Origin: Aphanomyces cochlioides
Lineage: Eukaryota; Oomycota; Saprolegniomycetes; Saprolegniales; Verrucalvaceae
Length of the DNA stretch: 64,000 bases
Assembly (NCBI GenBank): GCA_019828595.1
Contig: JAHQRK010000016.1
Location: 1,488,001 to 1,552,000, forward strand
Direction of reading: 5' to 3'
The position numbers and the translations under genes were made by a program. Shown here one piece after another: positions 22,959 through 34,700 of the stretch; position 1 is the stretch's first letter; each line of letters starts with the position of its first letter. A model generated the notes under the pieces. That model saw only the letters and a list, made by a program, of their open reading frames with translations, had not been told where the DNA came from and ran no database searches.

Positions 22959-23780
22959 ATCGGCTAAGATCAGAGCTTCTCCAGCTGTCAGCTCGTCCAT
23001 TCTTCCTACCAAGCATCTCAACCTGCCATCCAACTTTTACGAAGACCCCAAGCGCCTTACCCAACTTGCCGCCTTCCTCCAACCCGACCACATTCTCCCT
23101 CGATATGGAGAGTTCATTTTCAAGACCCTTCTCCGCGCCAACGCCATGCAATATCTGTTTCAGTACCAAGACCCCAAGCCGACGTGTGTCTTCTGTCGTG
23201 TCAATGAGACGTACGAGCATTTCCTGTTCTCTTGTGGATATGGTCAATCTGTTTGGTATTTCTTCAAGGCGATCCAGCGACTGCTCGAGTGTTCCTTTCC
23301 GTCCACGTGTCTGGAAATGTTCTACGAGACGCCCAAGCCGTCCGATGGATACTACATCCGTGGCTATCTGAAGATCTGGCCGATTGTCCGAGCCTGCGTG
23401 TATTATCAAATATGGCTCCAACGTGCCGATCGCACCTTTCGACCCGACCTCACAGCGAAGAGTCCGATGGAAGTTGCCATTCATGCTGCCTCTTTGATCA
23501 AGCTACATCTACAACAGCTCCTGGTTGATCTCCCTCTCAAGAAGGGATACACCAAGGTATTCAATGTGCTCAAGCATCTATCTTCGGACCCCTGGTTACG
23601 TCAACACGCCATTCCTGACAGCGTCGTTTCATGAGTGAGCTAACGGCTCACTCACTTCATCTCCTGTTCAATGACCACTTTGCCATATTCTGTTTTCCAA
23701 GTTCTATTTATACAGTACGAGGCAAATTAGTAAGTCATTAGGGCCTTTGCTCAAAAATAAGGTTAATACAACTCATTTAA
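22959..23780 (+). mobile_element. 5'-truncated LINE copy S4
   Basis: S-type copy with ORF2 remnant 22960-23634. Its 3' end is not followed by satellite but by LINE sequence starting CCGACGTGTG (P1). Confidence 0.9.
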
Positions 23781-24382
23781 CCGACGTGTGTCTTCTGTCG
23801 TGTCAATGAGACGTACGAGCATTTCCTGTTCTCTTGTGGATATGGTCAATCTGTTTGGTATTTCTTCAAGGCGATCCAGCGACTGCTCGAGTGTTCCTTT
23901 CCGTCCACGTGTCTGGAAATGTTCTACGAGACGCCCAAGCCGTCCGATGGATACTACATCCGTGGCTATCTGAAGATCTGGCCGATTGTCCGAGCCTGCG
24001 TGTATTATCAAATATGGCTCCAACGTGCCGATCGCACCTTTCGACCCGACCTCACAGCGAAGAGTCCGATGGAAGTTGCCATTCATGCTGCCTCTTTGAT
24101 CAAGCTACATCTACAACAGCTCCTGGTTGATCTCCCTCTCAAGAAGGGATACACCAAGGTATTCAATGTGCTCAAGCATCTATCTTCGGACCCCTGGTTA
24201 CGTCAACACGCCATTCCTGACAGCGTCGTTTCATGAGTGAGCTAACGGCTCACTCACTTCATCTCCTGTTCAATGACCACTTTGCCATATTCTGTTTTCC
24301 AAGTTCTATTTATACAGTACGAGGCAAATTAGTAAGTCATTAGGGCCTTTGCTCAAAAATAAGGTTAATACAACTCATTTAA
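23781..24382 (+). mobile_element. LINE 3' fragment P1 (602 bp)
   Basis: Begins at the codons for PTCVFC in the ORF2 zinc motif and runs to the 3' end. ORF2 remnant 23781-24236 (152 codons). It lies head to tail after S4 and is followed by an apparently identical copy. Confidence 0.9.
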
Positions 24383-24984
24383 CCGACGTGTGTCTTCTGT
24401 CGTGTCAATGAGACGTACGAGCATTTCCTGTTCTCTTGTGGATATGGTCAATCTGTTTGGTATTTCTTCAAGGCGATCCAGCGACTGCTCGAGTGTTCCT
24501 TTCCGTCCACGTGTCTGGAAATGTTCTACGAGACGCCCAAGCCGTCCGATGGATACTACATCCGTGGCTATCTGAAGATCTGGCCGATTGTCCGAGCCTG
24601 CGTGTATTATCAAATATGGCTCCAACGTGCCGATCGCACCTTTCGACCCGACCTCACAGCGAAGAGTCCGATGGAAGTTGCCATTCATGCTGCCTCTTTG
24701 ATCAAGCTACATCTACAACAGCTCCTGGTTGATCTCCCTCTCAAGAAGGGATACACCAAGGTATTCAATGTGCTCAAGCATCTATCTTCGGACCCCTGGT
24801 TACGTCAACACGCCATTCCTGACAGCGTCGTTTCATGAGTGAGCTAACGGCTCACTCACTTCATCTCCTGTTCAATGACCACTTTGCCATATTCTGTTTT
24901 CCAAGTTCTATTTATACAGTACGAGGCAAATTAGTAAGTCATTAGGGCCTTTGCTCAAAAATAAGGTTAATACAACTCATTTAA
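24383..24984 (+). mobile_element. LINE 3' fragment P2 (602 bp)
   Basis: Tandem duplicate of P1 with the same start and length. ORF2 remnant 24383-24838. Followed by satellite at the CCACTTTTTC site. Confidence 0.9.
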
Positions 24985-25358
24985 CCACTTTTTCTCCACT
25001 TTTGGTACCCACGTGCCACATGCACATCTCGACCCCATCGAGATACCCACTCGCCACGTCTGGCATGTTTGAAAGTGCTCGTGTGGTGGACGACCAAGCA
25101 TCAACTTGGTCCGAAATCAACACGCGAGAGTCCCAAGCATACCCCACAAAATGCATCTCGATGCCACTTTTTCTCCACTTTTGGTACCCACGTGCCACAT
25201 GCACATCTCGACCCCATCGAGATACCCACTCGCCACGTCTGGCATGTTTGAAAGTGCTCGTGTGGTGGACGACCAAGCATCAACTTGGTCCGAAATCAAC
25301 ACGCGAGAGTCCCAAGCATACCCCACAAAATGCATCTCGATGCCACTTTTTCTCCACT
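24985..25358 (+). repeat. Satellite block 6 (two monomers)
   Basis: Two 179-bp monomers plus the 16-bp target remnant before S5. Confidence 0.9.
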
Positions 25359-26180
25359 ATCGGCTAAGATCAGAGCTTCTCCAGCTGTCAGCTCGTCCAT
25401 TCTTCCTACCAAGCATCTCAACCTGCCATCCAACTTTTACGAAGACCCCAAGCGCCTTACCCAACTTGCCGCCTTCCTCCAACCCGACCACATTCTCCCT
25501 CGATATGGAGAGTTCATTTTCAAGACCCTTCTCCGCGCCAACGCCATGCAATATCTGTTTCAGTACCAAGACCCCAAGCCGACGTGTGTCTTCTGTCGTG
25601 TCAATGAGACGTACGAGCATTTCCTGTTCTCTTGTGGATATGGTCAATCTGTTTGGTATTTCTTCAAGGCGATCCAGCGACTGCTCGAGTGTTCCTTTCC
25701 GTCCACGTGTCTGGAAATGTTCTACGAGACGCCCAAGCCGTCCGATGGATACTACATCCGTGGCTATCTGAAGATCTGGCCGATTGTCCGAGCCTGCGTG
25801 TATTATCAAATATGGCTCCAACGTGCCGATCGCACCTTTCGACCCGACCTCACAGCGAAGAGTCCGATGGAAGTTGCCATTCATGCTGCCTCTTTGATCA
25901 AGCTACATCTACAACAGCTCCTGGTTGATCTCCCTCTCAAGAAGGGATACACCAAGGTATTCAATGTGCTCAAGCATCTATCTTCGGACCCCTGGTTACG
26001 TCAACACGCCATTCCTGACAGCGTCGTTTCATGAGTGAGCTAACGGCTCACTCACTTCATCTCCTGTTCAATGACCACTTTGCCATATTCTGTTTTCCAA
26101 GTTCTATTTATACAGTACGAGGCAAATTAGTAAGTCATTAGGGCCTTTGCTCAAAAATAAGGTTAATACAACTCATTTAA
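25359..26180 (+). mobile_element. 5'-truncated LINE copy S5
   Basis: S-type copy with ORF2 remnant 25360-26034, satellite at both sides. Confidence 0.9.
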
Positions 26181-26404
26181 CCACTTTTTCTCCACTTTTG
26201 GTACCCACGTGCCACATGCACATCTCGACCCCATCGAGATACCCACTCGCCACGTCTGGCATGTTTGAAAGGTGTCATGCTCGTGTGGTGGACGACCAAG
26301 CATCAACTTGGTCCGAAATCAACACGCGAGAGTCCCAAGCATACCCCACAAAATGCATCTCGATGCCACTTTTTCTCCACTTTTGGTACCCACGTGCCAC
26401 ATGC
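26181..26404 (+). repeat. Satellite block 7
   Basis: Repeat of block 4, about 4146 bp downstream of it. Ends at the stub target site (26390-26404). Confidence 0.9.
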
Positions 26405-26575
26405 CATTCCTAACAGCGTCGTTTCATGAGAGAGCTGACGGCTCACTCACTTCATCTCCTGTCCAATGACCACTTTGCCATATCCTGTTTTCCAAGTTCT
26501 ATTTATACAGTACGAGGCAAATTAGTAAGTCATTAGGGCCTTTGCTCAAAAATAAGGTTAATACAACTCATTTAA
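26405..26575 (+). mobile_element. 171-bp LINE stub, duplicate of the one at 22259
   Basis: Same length, target site and private variants as the stub at 22259-22429. It is therefore a copy made by duplication of the surrounding block, not a second insertion. Confidence 0.92.
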
Positions 26576-27104
26576 CCACGTGCCACATGCACATCTCGAC
26601 CCCATCGAGATACCCACTCGCCACGTCTGGCATGTTTGAAAGTGCTCGTGTGGTGGACGACCAAGCATCAACTTGGTCCGAAATCAACACGCGAGAGTCC
26701 CAAGCATACCCCACAAAATGCATCTCGATGCCACTTTTTCTCCACTTTTGGTACCCACGTGCCACATGCACATCTCGACCCCATCGAGATACCCACTCGC
26801 CACGTCTGGCATGTTTGAAAGTGCTCGTGTGGTGGACGACCAAGCATCAACTTGGTCCGAAATCAACACGCGATAGTCCCAAGCATACCCCACAAAATGC
26901 ATCTCGATGCCACTTTTTCTCCACTTTTGGTACCCACGTGCCACATGCACATCTCGACCCCATCGAGATACCCACTCGCCACGTCTGGCATGTTTGAAAG
27001 TGCTCGTGTGGTGGACGACCAAGCATCAACTTGGTCCGAAATCAACACGCGAGAGTCCCAAGCATACCCCACAAAATGCATCTCGATGCCACTTTTTCTC
27101 CACT
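26576..27104 (+). repeat. Satellite block 8
   Basis: Same length and layout as block 5 (529 bp) but with a GCGATAGTCCC variant in one monomer, so some change followed the duplication or the blocks were shuffled. Confidence 0.9.
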
Positions 27105-27925
27105 ATCGGCTAAGATCAGAGCTTCTCCAGCTGTCAGCTCGTCCATTCTTCCTACCAAGCATCTCAACCTGCCATCCAACTTTTACGATGACCCCAAGCG
27201 CCTTACCCAACTTGCCGCCTTCCTCCAACCCGACCACATTCTCCCTCGATATGGAGAGTTCATTTTCAAGACCCTTCTCCGCGCCAACGCCATGCAATAT
27301 CTGTTTCAGTACCAAGACCCCAAGCCGACGTGTGTCTTCTGTCGTGTCAATGAGACGTACGAGCATTTCCTGTTCTCTTGTGGATATGGTCAATCTGTTT
27401 GGTATTTCTTCAAGGCGATCCAGCGACTGCTCGAGTGTTCCTTTCCGTCCACGTGTCTGGAAATGTTCTACGAGACGCCCAAGCCGTCCGATGGATACTA
27501 CATCCGTGGCTATCTGAAGATCTGGCCGATTGTCCGAGCCTGCGTGTATTATCAAATATGGCTCCAACGTGCCGATCGCACCTTTCGACCCGACCTCACA
27601 GCGAAGAGTCCGATGGAAGTTGCCATTCATGCTGCCTCTTTGATCAAGCTACATCTACAACAGCTCCTGGTTGATCTCCCTCTCAAGAAGGGATACACCA
27701 AGGTATTCAATGTGCTCAAGCATCTATCTTCGGACCCCTGGTTACGTCAACACGCCATTCCTACAGCGTCGTTTCATGAGTGAGCTAACGGCTCACTCAC
27801 TTCATCTCCTGTTCAATGACCACTTTGCCATATTCTGTTTTCCAAGTTCTATTTATACAGTACGAGGCAAATTAGTAAGTCATTAGGGCCTTTGCTCAAA
27901 AATAAGGTTAATACAACTCATTTAA
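27105..27925 (+). mobile_element. 5'-truncated LINE copy S6, frameshifted at the C-terminus
   Basis: S-type copy. A 1-bp deletion near 27762 (ATTCCTACAGCG instead of ATTCCTGACAGCG) changes the last residues, and the frame from 27106 ends at 27783. It also has an E-to-D change (TACGATGACC). Confidence 0.9.
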
Positions 27926-28663
27926 CCACTTTTTCTCCACTTTTGGTACCCACGTGCCACATGCACATCTCGACCCCATCGAGATACCCACTCGCCACGT
28001 CTGGCATGTTTGAAAGGTGTCATGCTCGTGTGGTGGACGACCAAGCATCAACTTGGTCCGAAATCAACACGCGAGAGTCCCAAGCATACCCCACAAAATG
28101 CATCTCGATGCCACTTTTTCTCCACTTTTGGTACCCACGTGCCACATGCACATCTCGACCCCATCGAGATACCCACTCGCCACGTCTGGCATGTTTGAAA
28201 GTGCTCGTGTGGTGGACGACCAAGCATCAACTTGGTCCGAAATCAACACGCGAGAGTCCCAAGCATACCCCACAAAATGCATCTCGATGCCACTTTTTCT
28301 CCACTTTTGGTACCCACGTGCCACATGCATATCTCGACCCCATCGAGATACCCACTCGCCACGTCTGGCATGTTTGAAAGTGCTCGTGTGGTGGACGACC
28401 AAGCATCAACTTGGTCCGAAATCAACACGCGATAGTCCCAAGCATACCCCACAAAATGCATCTCGATGCCACTTTTTCTCCACTTTTGGTACCCACGTGC
28501 CACATGCACATCTCGACCCCATCGAGATACCCACTCGCCACGTCTGGCATGTTTGAAAGTGCTCGTGTGGTGGACGACCAAGCATCAACTTGGTCCGAAA
28601 TCAACACGCGAGAGTCCCAAGCATACCCCACAAAATGCATCTCGATGCCACTTTTTCTCCACT
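27926..28663 (+). repeat. Satellite block 9 (four monomers)
   Basis: Same length as block 3 (738 bp; 185 then 3 x 179). The third monomer has GCATATCTCG and GCGATAGTCCC variants. Confidence 0.9.
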
Positions 28664-29485
28664 ATCGGCTAAGATCAGAGCTTCTCCAGCTGTCAGCTCG
28701 TCCATTCTTCCTACCAAGCATCTCAACCTGCCATCCAACTTTTACGAAGACCCCAAGCGCCTTACCCAACTTGCCGCCTTCCTCCAACCCGACCACATTC
28801 TCCCTCGATATGGAGAGTTCATTTTCAAGACCCTTCTCCGCGCCAACGCCATGCAATATCTGTTTCAGTACCAAGACCCCAAGCCGACGTGTGTCTTCTG
28901 TCGTGTCAATGAGACGTACGAGCATTTCCTGTTCTCTTGTGGATATGGTCAATCTGTTTGGTATTTCTTCAAGGCGATCCAGCGACTGCTCGAGTGTTCC
29001 TTTCCGTCCACGTGTCTGGAAATGTTCTACGAGACGCCCAAGCCGTCCGATGGATACTACATCCGTGGCTATCTGAAGATCTGGCCGATTGTCCGAGCCT
29101 GCGTGTATTATCAAATATGGCTCCAACGTGCCGATCGCACCTTTCGACCCGACCTCACAGCGAAGAGTCCGATGGAAGTTGCCATTCATGCTGCCTCTTT
29201 GATCAAGCTACATCTACAACAGCTCCTGGTTGATCTCCCTCTCAAGAAGGGATACACCAAGGTATTCAATGTGCTCAAGCATCTATCTTCGGACCCCTGG
29301 TTACGTCAACACGCCATTCCTGACAGCGTCGTTTCATGAGTGAGCTAACGGCTCACTCACTTCATCTCCTGTTCAATGACCACTTTGCCATATTCTGTTT
29401 TCCAAGTTCTATTTATACAGTACGAGGCAAATTAGTAAGTCATTAGGGCCTTTGCTCAAAAATAAGGTTAATACAACTCATTTAA
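28664..29485 (+). mobile_element. 5'-truncated LINE copy S7
   Basis: S-type copy with ORF2 remnant 28665-29339 and satellite flanks. Confidence 0.9.
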
Positions 29486-30581
29486 CCACTTTTTCTCCAC
29501 TTTTGGTACCCACGTGCCACATGCACATCTCGACCCCATCGAGATACCCACTCGCCACGTCTGGCATGTTTGAAAGGTGTCATGCTCGTGTGGTGGACGA
29601 CCAAGCATCAACTTGGTCCGAAATCAACACGCGAGAGTCCCAAGCATACCCCACAAAATGCATCTCGATGCCACTTTTTCTCCACTTTTGGTACCCACGT
29701 GCCACATGCACATCTCGACCCCATCGAGATACCCACTCGCCACGTCTGGCATGTTTGAAAGTGCTCGTGTGGTGGACGACCAAGCATCAACTTGGTCCGA
29801 AATCAACACGCGAGAGTCCCAAGCATACCCCACAAAATGCATCTCGATGCCACTTTTTCTCCACTTTTGGTACCCACGTGCCACATGCATATCTCGACCC
29901 CATCGAGATACCCACTCGCCACGTCTGGCATGTTTGAAAGTGCTCGTGTGGTGGACGACCAAGCATCAACTTGGTCCGAAATCAACACGCGATAGTCCCA
30001 AGCATACCCCACAAAATGCATCTCGATGCCACTTTTTCTCCACTTTTGGTACCCACGTGCCACATGCACATCTCGACCCCATCGAGATACCCACTCGCCA
30101 CGTCTGGCATGTTTGAAAGTGCTCGTGTGGTGGACGACCAAGCATCAACTTGGTCCGAAATCAACACGCGAGAGTCCCAAGCATACCCCACAAAATGCAT
30201 CTCGATGCCACTTTTTCTCCACTTTTGGTACCCACGTGCCACATGCATATCTCGACCCCATCGAGATACCCACTCGCCACGTCTGGCATGTTTGAAAGTG
30301 CTCGTGTGGTGGACGACCAAGCATCAACTTGGTCCGAAATCAACACGCGATAGTCCCAAGCATACCCCACAAAATGCATCTCGATGCCACTTTTTCTCCA
30401 CTTTTGGTACCCACGTGCCACATGCACATCTCGACCCCATCGAGATACCCACTCGCCACGTCTGGCATGTTTGAAAGTGCTCGTGTGGTGGACGACCAAG
30501 CATCAACTTGGTCCGAAATCAACACGCGAGAGTCCCAAGCATACCCCACAAAATGCATCTCGATGCCACTTTTTCTCCACT
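29486..30581 (+). repeat. Satellite block 10 (six monomers)
   Basis: One 185-bp and five 179-bp monomers. The pair of monomers with GCATATCTCG followed by GCGATAGTCCC occurs twice in a row, so block 10 looks like block 9 extended by a two-monomer duplication. Confidence 0.9.
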
Positions 30582-31080
30582 ATCGGCTAAGATCAGAGCT
30601 TCTCCAGCTGTCAGCTCGTCCATTCTTCCTACCAAGCATCTCAACCTGCCATCCAACTTTTACGAAGACCCCAAGCGCCTTACCCAACTTGCCGCCTTCC
30701 TCCAACCCGACCACATTCTCCCTCGATATGGAGAGTTCATTTTCAAGACCCTTCTCCGCGCCAACGCCATGCAATATCTGTTTCAGTACCAAGACCCCAA
30801 GCCGACGTGTGTCTTCTGTCGTGTCAATGAGACGTACGAGCATTTCCTGTTCTCTTGTGGATATGGTCAATCTGTTTGGTATTTCTTCAAGGCGATCCAG
30901 CGACTGCTCGAGTGTTCCTTTCCGTCCACGTGTCTGGAAATGTTCTACGAGACGCCCAAGCCGTCCGATGGATACTACATCCGTGGCTATCTGAAGATCT
31001 GGCCGATTGTCCGAGCCTGCGTGTATTATCAAATATGGCTCCAACGTGCCGATCGCACCTTTCGACCCGACCTCACAGCG
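30582..31080 (+). mobile_element. LINE copy S8, left part (interrupted by F)
   Basis: S-type copy with ORF2 remnant 30583-31080, cut after CCGACCTCACAGCG (31067-31080). The same 14 bp recur at 35909-35922 after F. Confidence 0.92.
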
Positions 31081-31628
31081 AGCTCGTTGCACATGCTATG
31101 TACGCACAAGATGAAGACCTCAGTTTGTTTCAGTCACTTGTTGCAACCAAGACTATTGAGCGCAAGATGGCTTTGTTAAAAGCTCAAGGCAAGCCTCACA
31201 ACTACAAACATCACGTCAACTTCATGGCTCAATACAAGATTCACCCGTCAGAAATCTTGGAAGAATTGACCACGGACATACCAGAGATCAAGCGCATCCT
31301 CTTTGCACTTGCTACGATTGACTTATTCCTCTCAAATCGGGCCCCAGACCTCTACACAAACTCGGAGGCACTGACTGTTCTATTGAACCAAGAAGCAACA
31401 AGATTGCCTGACACCAACTGCTTGACGGACTGGTCGCTGTTTGCTTTGATCGAAAACTTCAGAGACAATCTCGAGAAGTTCACTTTGCCGGCTCCCGTCT
31501 TGTCGGCCATCTCGATGCTCAAAAGCATCACCAACAATTACCACATCGACGAGCTCTGCAGCAAAGCTCACCACTCCATGAACGCCGACGAAATTGATCC
31601 CCTCGATTTGGAGGACGATCAACTCTAA
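31081..31628 (+). pseudogene. ORF1 C-terminal remnant (copy F)
   Basis: Last ~182 residues of ORF1 to TAA at 31628, with one substitution (NFRDNLEKF for NFSDNLEKF). No start codon of its own. The longer open frame reaching back into S8 is accidental. Confidence 0.85.
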
Positions 31629-31706
31629 GGCTTCTATCCCCTGCTTCAATCCATTTCAACCTCCCCTCTGACCCCTCCATTCTACTCATTTTCATCTGTA
31701 CTCGTG

Positions 31707-34700
31707 ATGATTGACAACAACTTCTCCGATGTCCCAACTGAACTCGTGGACTGGGACCCACAAATCATCTCCCTCAACACCAATGGCTTCTCCAACAGTC
31801 ATCGGTACATCCTCGACAAACTATCAAGTGTTCACGACGTTTCCTTTATCCAAGAAACCCGTTTCCGCACGCCAAGTCTCCACGACCGTGTTGCGTTCCA
31901 TTGGCAACGCATCACAAACCACGAAGGCTCTTTGTTCTTTGAAGAGCCTATTTACCCTGAAGTATCCACGTCGCCAGCCACTGGAGGTCTGGCTACGTTG
32001 ATACATCCTCACTCTCCTTTGAAGAACGCCACTCAAGTCCCTCATGATAACTCAGTGCTTCGTGGTCGTTATCTACAAGTGCGATGTACTCTGGGTCCAC
32101 TGACAGTCGTTCTCCACAATATCTATGCGCCGGCAGCCTTCCAACAACGAGCAAGTTACTTCGAAGAATTGCCACGCGACTTTCCTCCACATGCGCTCCA
32201 CATTGTTGGAGGAGATTTCAACTGCACTCTCAACAAAGATTTGGATTCGTTGAGACCCAGTACCTCCACCATGGCCGGCACCCTTCAACTGGAACAATGG
32301 ATGCACAGTTTGTCTCTGGTGGATCTGTTTCGCCGTCAAAACCCCGTGGCAAGAACCTTCACAAGTCCCACACTCACCAACCGACTCGACTACATATTTT
32401 GTTCGTCCACCTTGGCGGGTCTTCGTCATTGGAAGGCGACGCACATGCCACACGTTCCACAGGCTGACCACGTGGCTTGTCGTATCATCACAAAGCGTCA
32501 AACATTGCACCATGGCTCTGGATCATGGAAAGCTCCAACTTGGCTACTTCGTCTACCACGAGCGGCCGAGATTGTTCATGGATGTCTGGATCGATTTTTG
32601 GACAAGTCTCCAACATTCCACAATATCTCCAAGGCCTACGACATACTGGTCAATGATATCCGCTCCCAACTCAAAGAATTCCATTCTCAACGATTGGAGA
32701 AACAACGTCTGCCGTTGAAGAAGTTAGCTGTCGAGATCGCTTCGCTTTTGCAAGTCCCCAACATGCGTCAAGATGCAGTGCTGGTGGATCGAGTGCGAGA
32801 CCTTCAAAAGCAAATTCACGAGCTGCAAGATCGAGACAAGCAGTTTCGTCAAGACCAGGCGTTCCAACTTCACTTGTACAAAGCAGAGCGCTCGTCCAAG
32901 TTCCACTTCGTGTCCCCTGTCCCTACCCCCTTGAAGAAGACAGTCTTCAAAGAGTTGGTGGATGTCAATGGAAATGTTGTCTCCAATCAACAAGGCATGT
33001 CTGACGTCCTGGTCGACTACTACAAGGACTTGTTTGCAGCTCCCGAGGTGCAGCGATCTGGAGACGAAGTGTCGTCATTTCTGACCCCATTGACTCGACA
33101 CAAGCAACTGCCAGAGCAAGCCCAGAAAGAGCTGTCGGCTCCCTTGCGCGCCAACGAGTTCTATCATGCTATTCGACACAGCAGTTCGAACTCAGCGCCA
33201 GGTCCCAACGCTCTGCCATTCGAAGTCCTCAAACTTGCACCTCACAAGTGGTCGTTGGTATTGGAGCTGCTATTCACACACCAGCTCCATTCTCACCCTC
33301 GCTTGACTCCCATGCAACTTGTCAGTACGCTGGTGTTGCTGCACAAGAAAGGCCCCAAGTCACAAGCCAAGAACTATCGGCCCATTAGCCTACTCAACAC
33401 GGATGTGAAAATCCTGACGAGTATTCTGGCTTATCGACTCCAGCGCCACATTCGACACATCATCCACCCGGACCAGCAAGGCTTTATCCGTCGAAGCAAT
33501 ATCCAAACCAATATTGCACGACTGGATGACATGCTGCACCACATCAAACTACACAGTCCGTCCTCGATGGTGGCACTGCTTGACTTTGAGAAAGCTTTTG
33601 ATCGCGTGGACCACGCGTACTTGCTCCGCGTCCTCCGTCACTATGGCTTTCCCGAAACCTTTGTTGACATGGTTCGCGTACTGTACTCGGGCCGCAAGTC
33701 TCGCATCTTGGTGAACGGCTTCTTGTCCAAGCCAGTTCACATCTCACGCGGTGTGTTGCAAGGTGATCCACTGTCGCCACTTCTGTTTGTGATCGCTTTG
33801 GAACCGATGTGCCAACTCCTACGGCAACACTCCAACTATGGCATCAAGTGTGGGGATCGCTACCACACTGGGAGTTACTTTGCCGACGACTCGCAACTCT
33901 ATGCGGCAAATGAGACGTGCCTCCACCGGCAGCTTGCATTGGTTCAAACCTTTTGCGACAAGTCTGGTTTCCGACTCAACGTAGACAAGACCCAAATTCT
34001 GACCTACAGCCAGTTGAATGGGAACCTTGCCTCACTACAAGTTACTTCCGACAGTCCCGTGAAGGCTCTTGGTATCTTGGTTGCGCCCAATCTTTCTCCA
34101 TTGGCACGTTTCAATTACGTGTTTGAGAAGTTTGTGGCTCGCTTGTCTTTGTGGCTCTACAAGGCTCGAACCATGGCCGGAAAAGTCACTATCCTGCACA
34201 GCATATGTCTGCCTGTGTTATGGTACCAACTGGCTTTTGTCCCTGCCGACAAAGACCTGGCCAAAAAGATCGACAAGGCCATGCTTCAATTTATGCATGG
34301 TGAAGAAATCAACCCATCCTCCTCTGTCCATGGCCTCCGTTTGATCAAAAAGGAGATCCTATTCATGCCGAAGAAGTCCGGTGGCTTAGGCCTGCACCAT
34401 GCACTTGCTTTATGGCAACAACACAACCGCTCTGTCATGATCAGATGCATTCAAGCCATCACCACCCCACCCCGCAAGTCTGCCATGTCCGCCTGGATTA
34501 CGCCGGGCTATACTCTCCTCGAGAAGGCTTTTCATCCATGGGGTTCCCCCCGAGATCTCCTCTTGGCAAATGGCTCTTCTGCATTCATCAGACAACTGTA
34601 CAAGAATCCCAATATCACTCCAATGTGGAAAGCCTTATTGAGTAGCTGGTTTGAATCTCGCTGGACTCCGTACGGCTGTCCAAATCACATCTCATCTTTG

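Noticed and set aside
16985..31080. CRISPR array
   Set aside because: Monomers are 179-185 bp, directly abutting, with no unique spacers, and the elements are eukaryotic LINEs.
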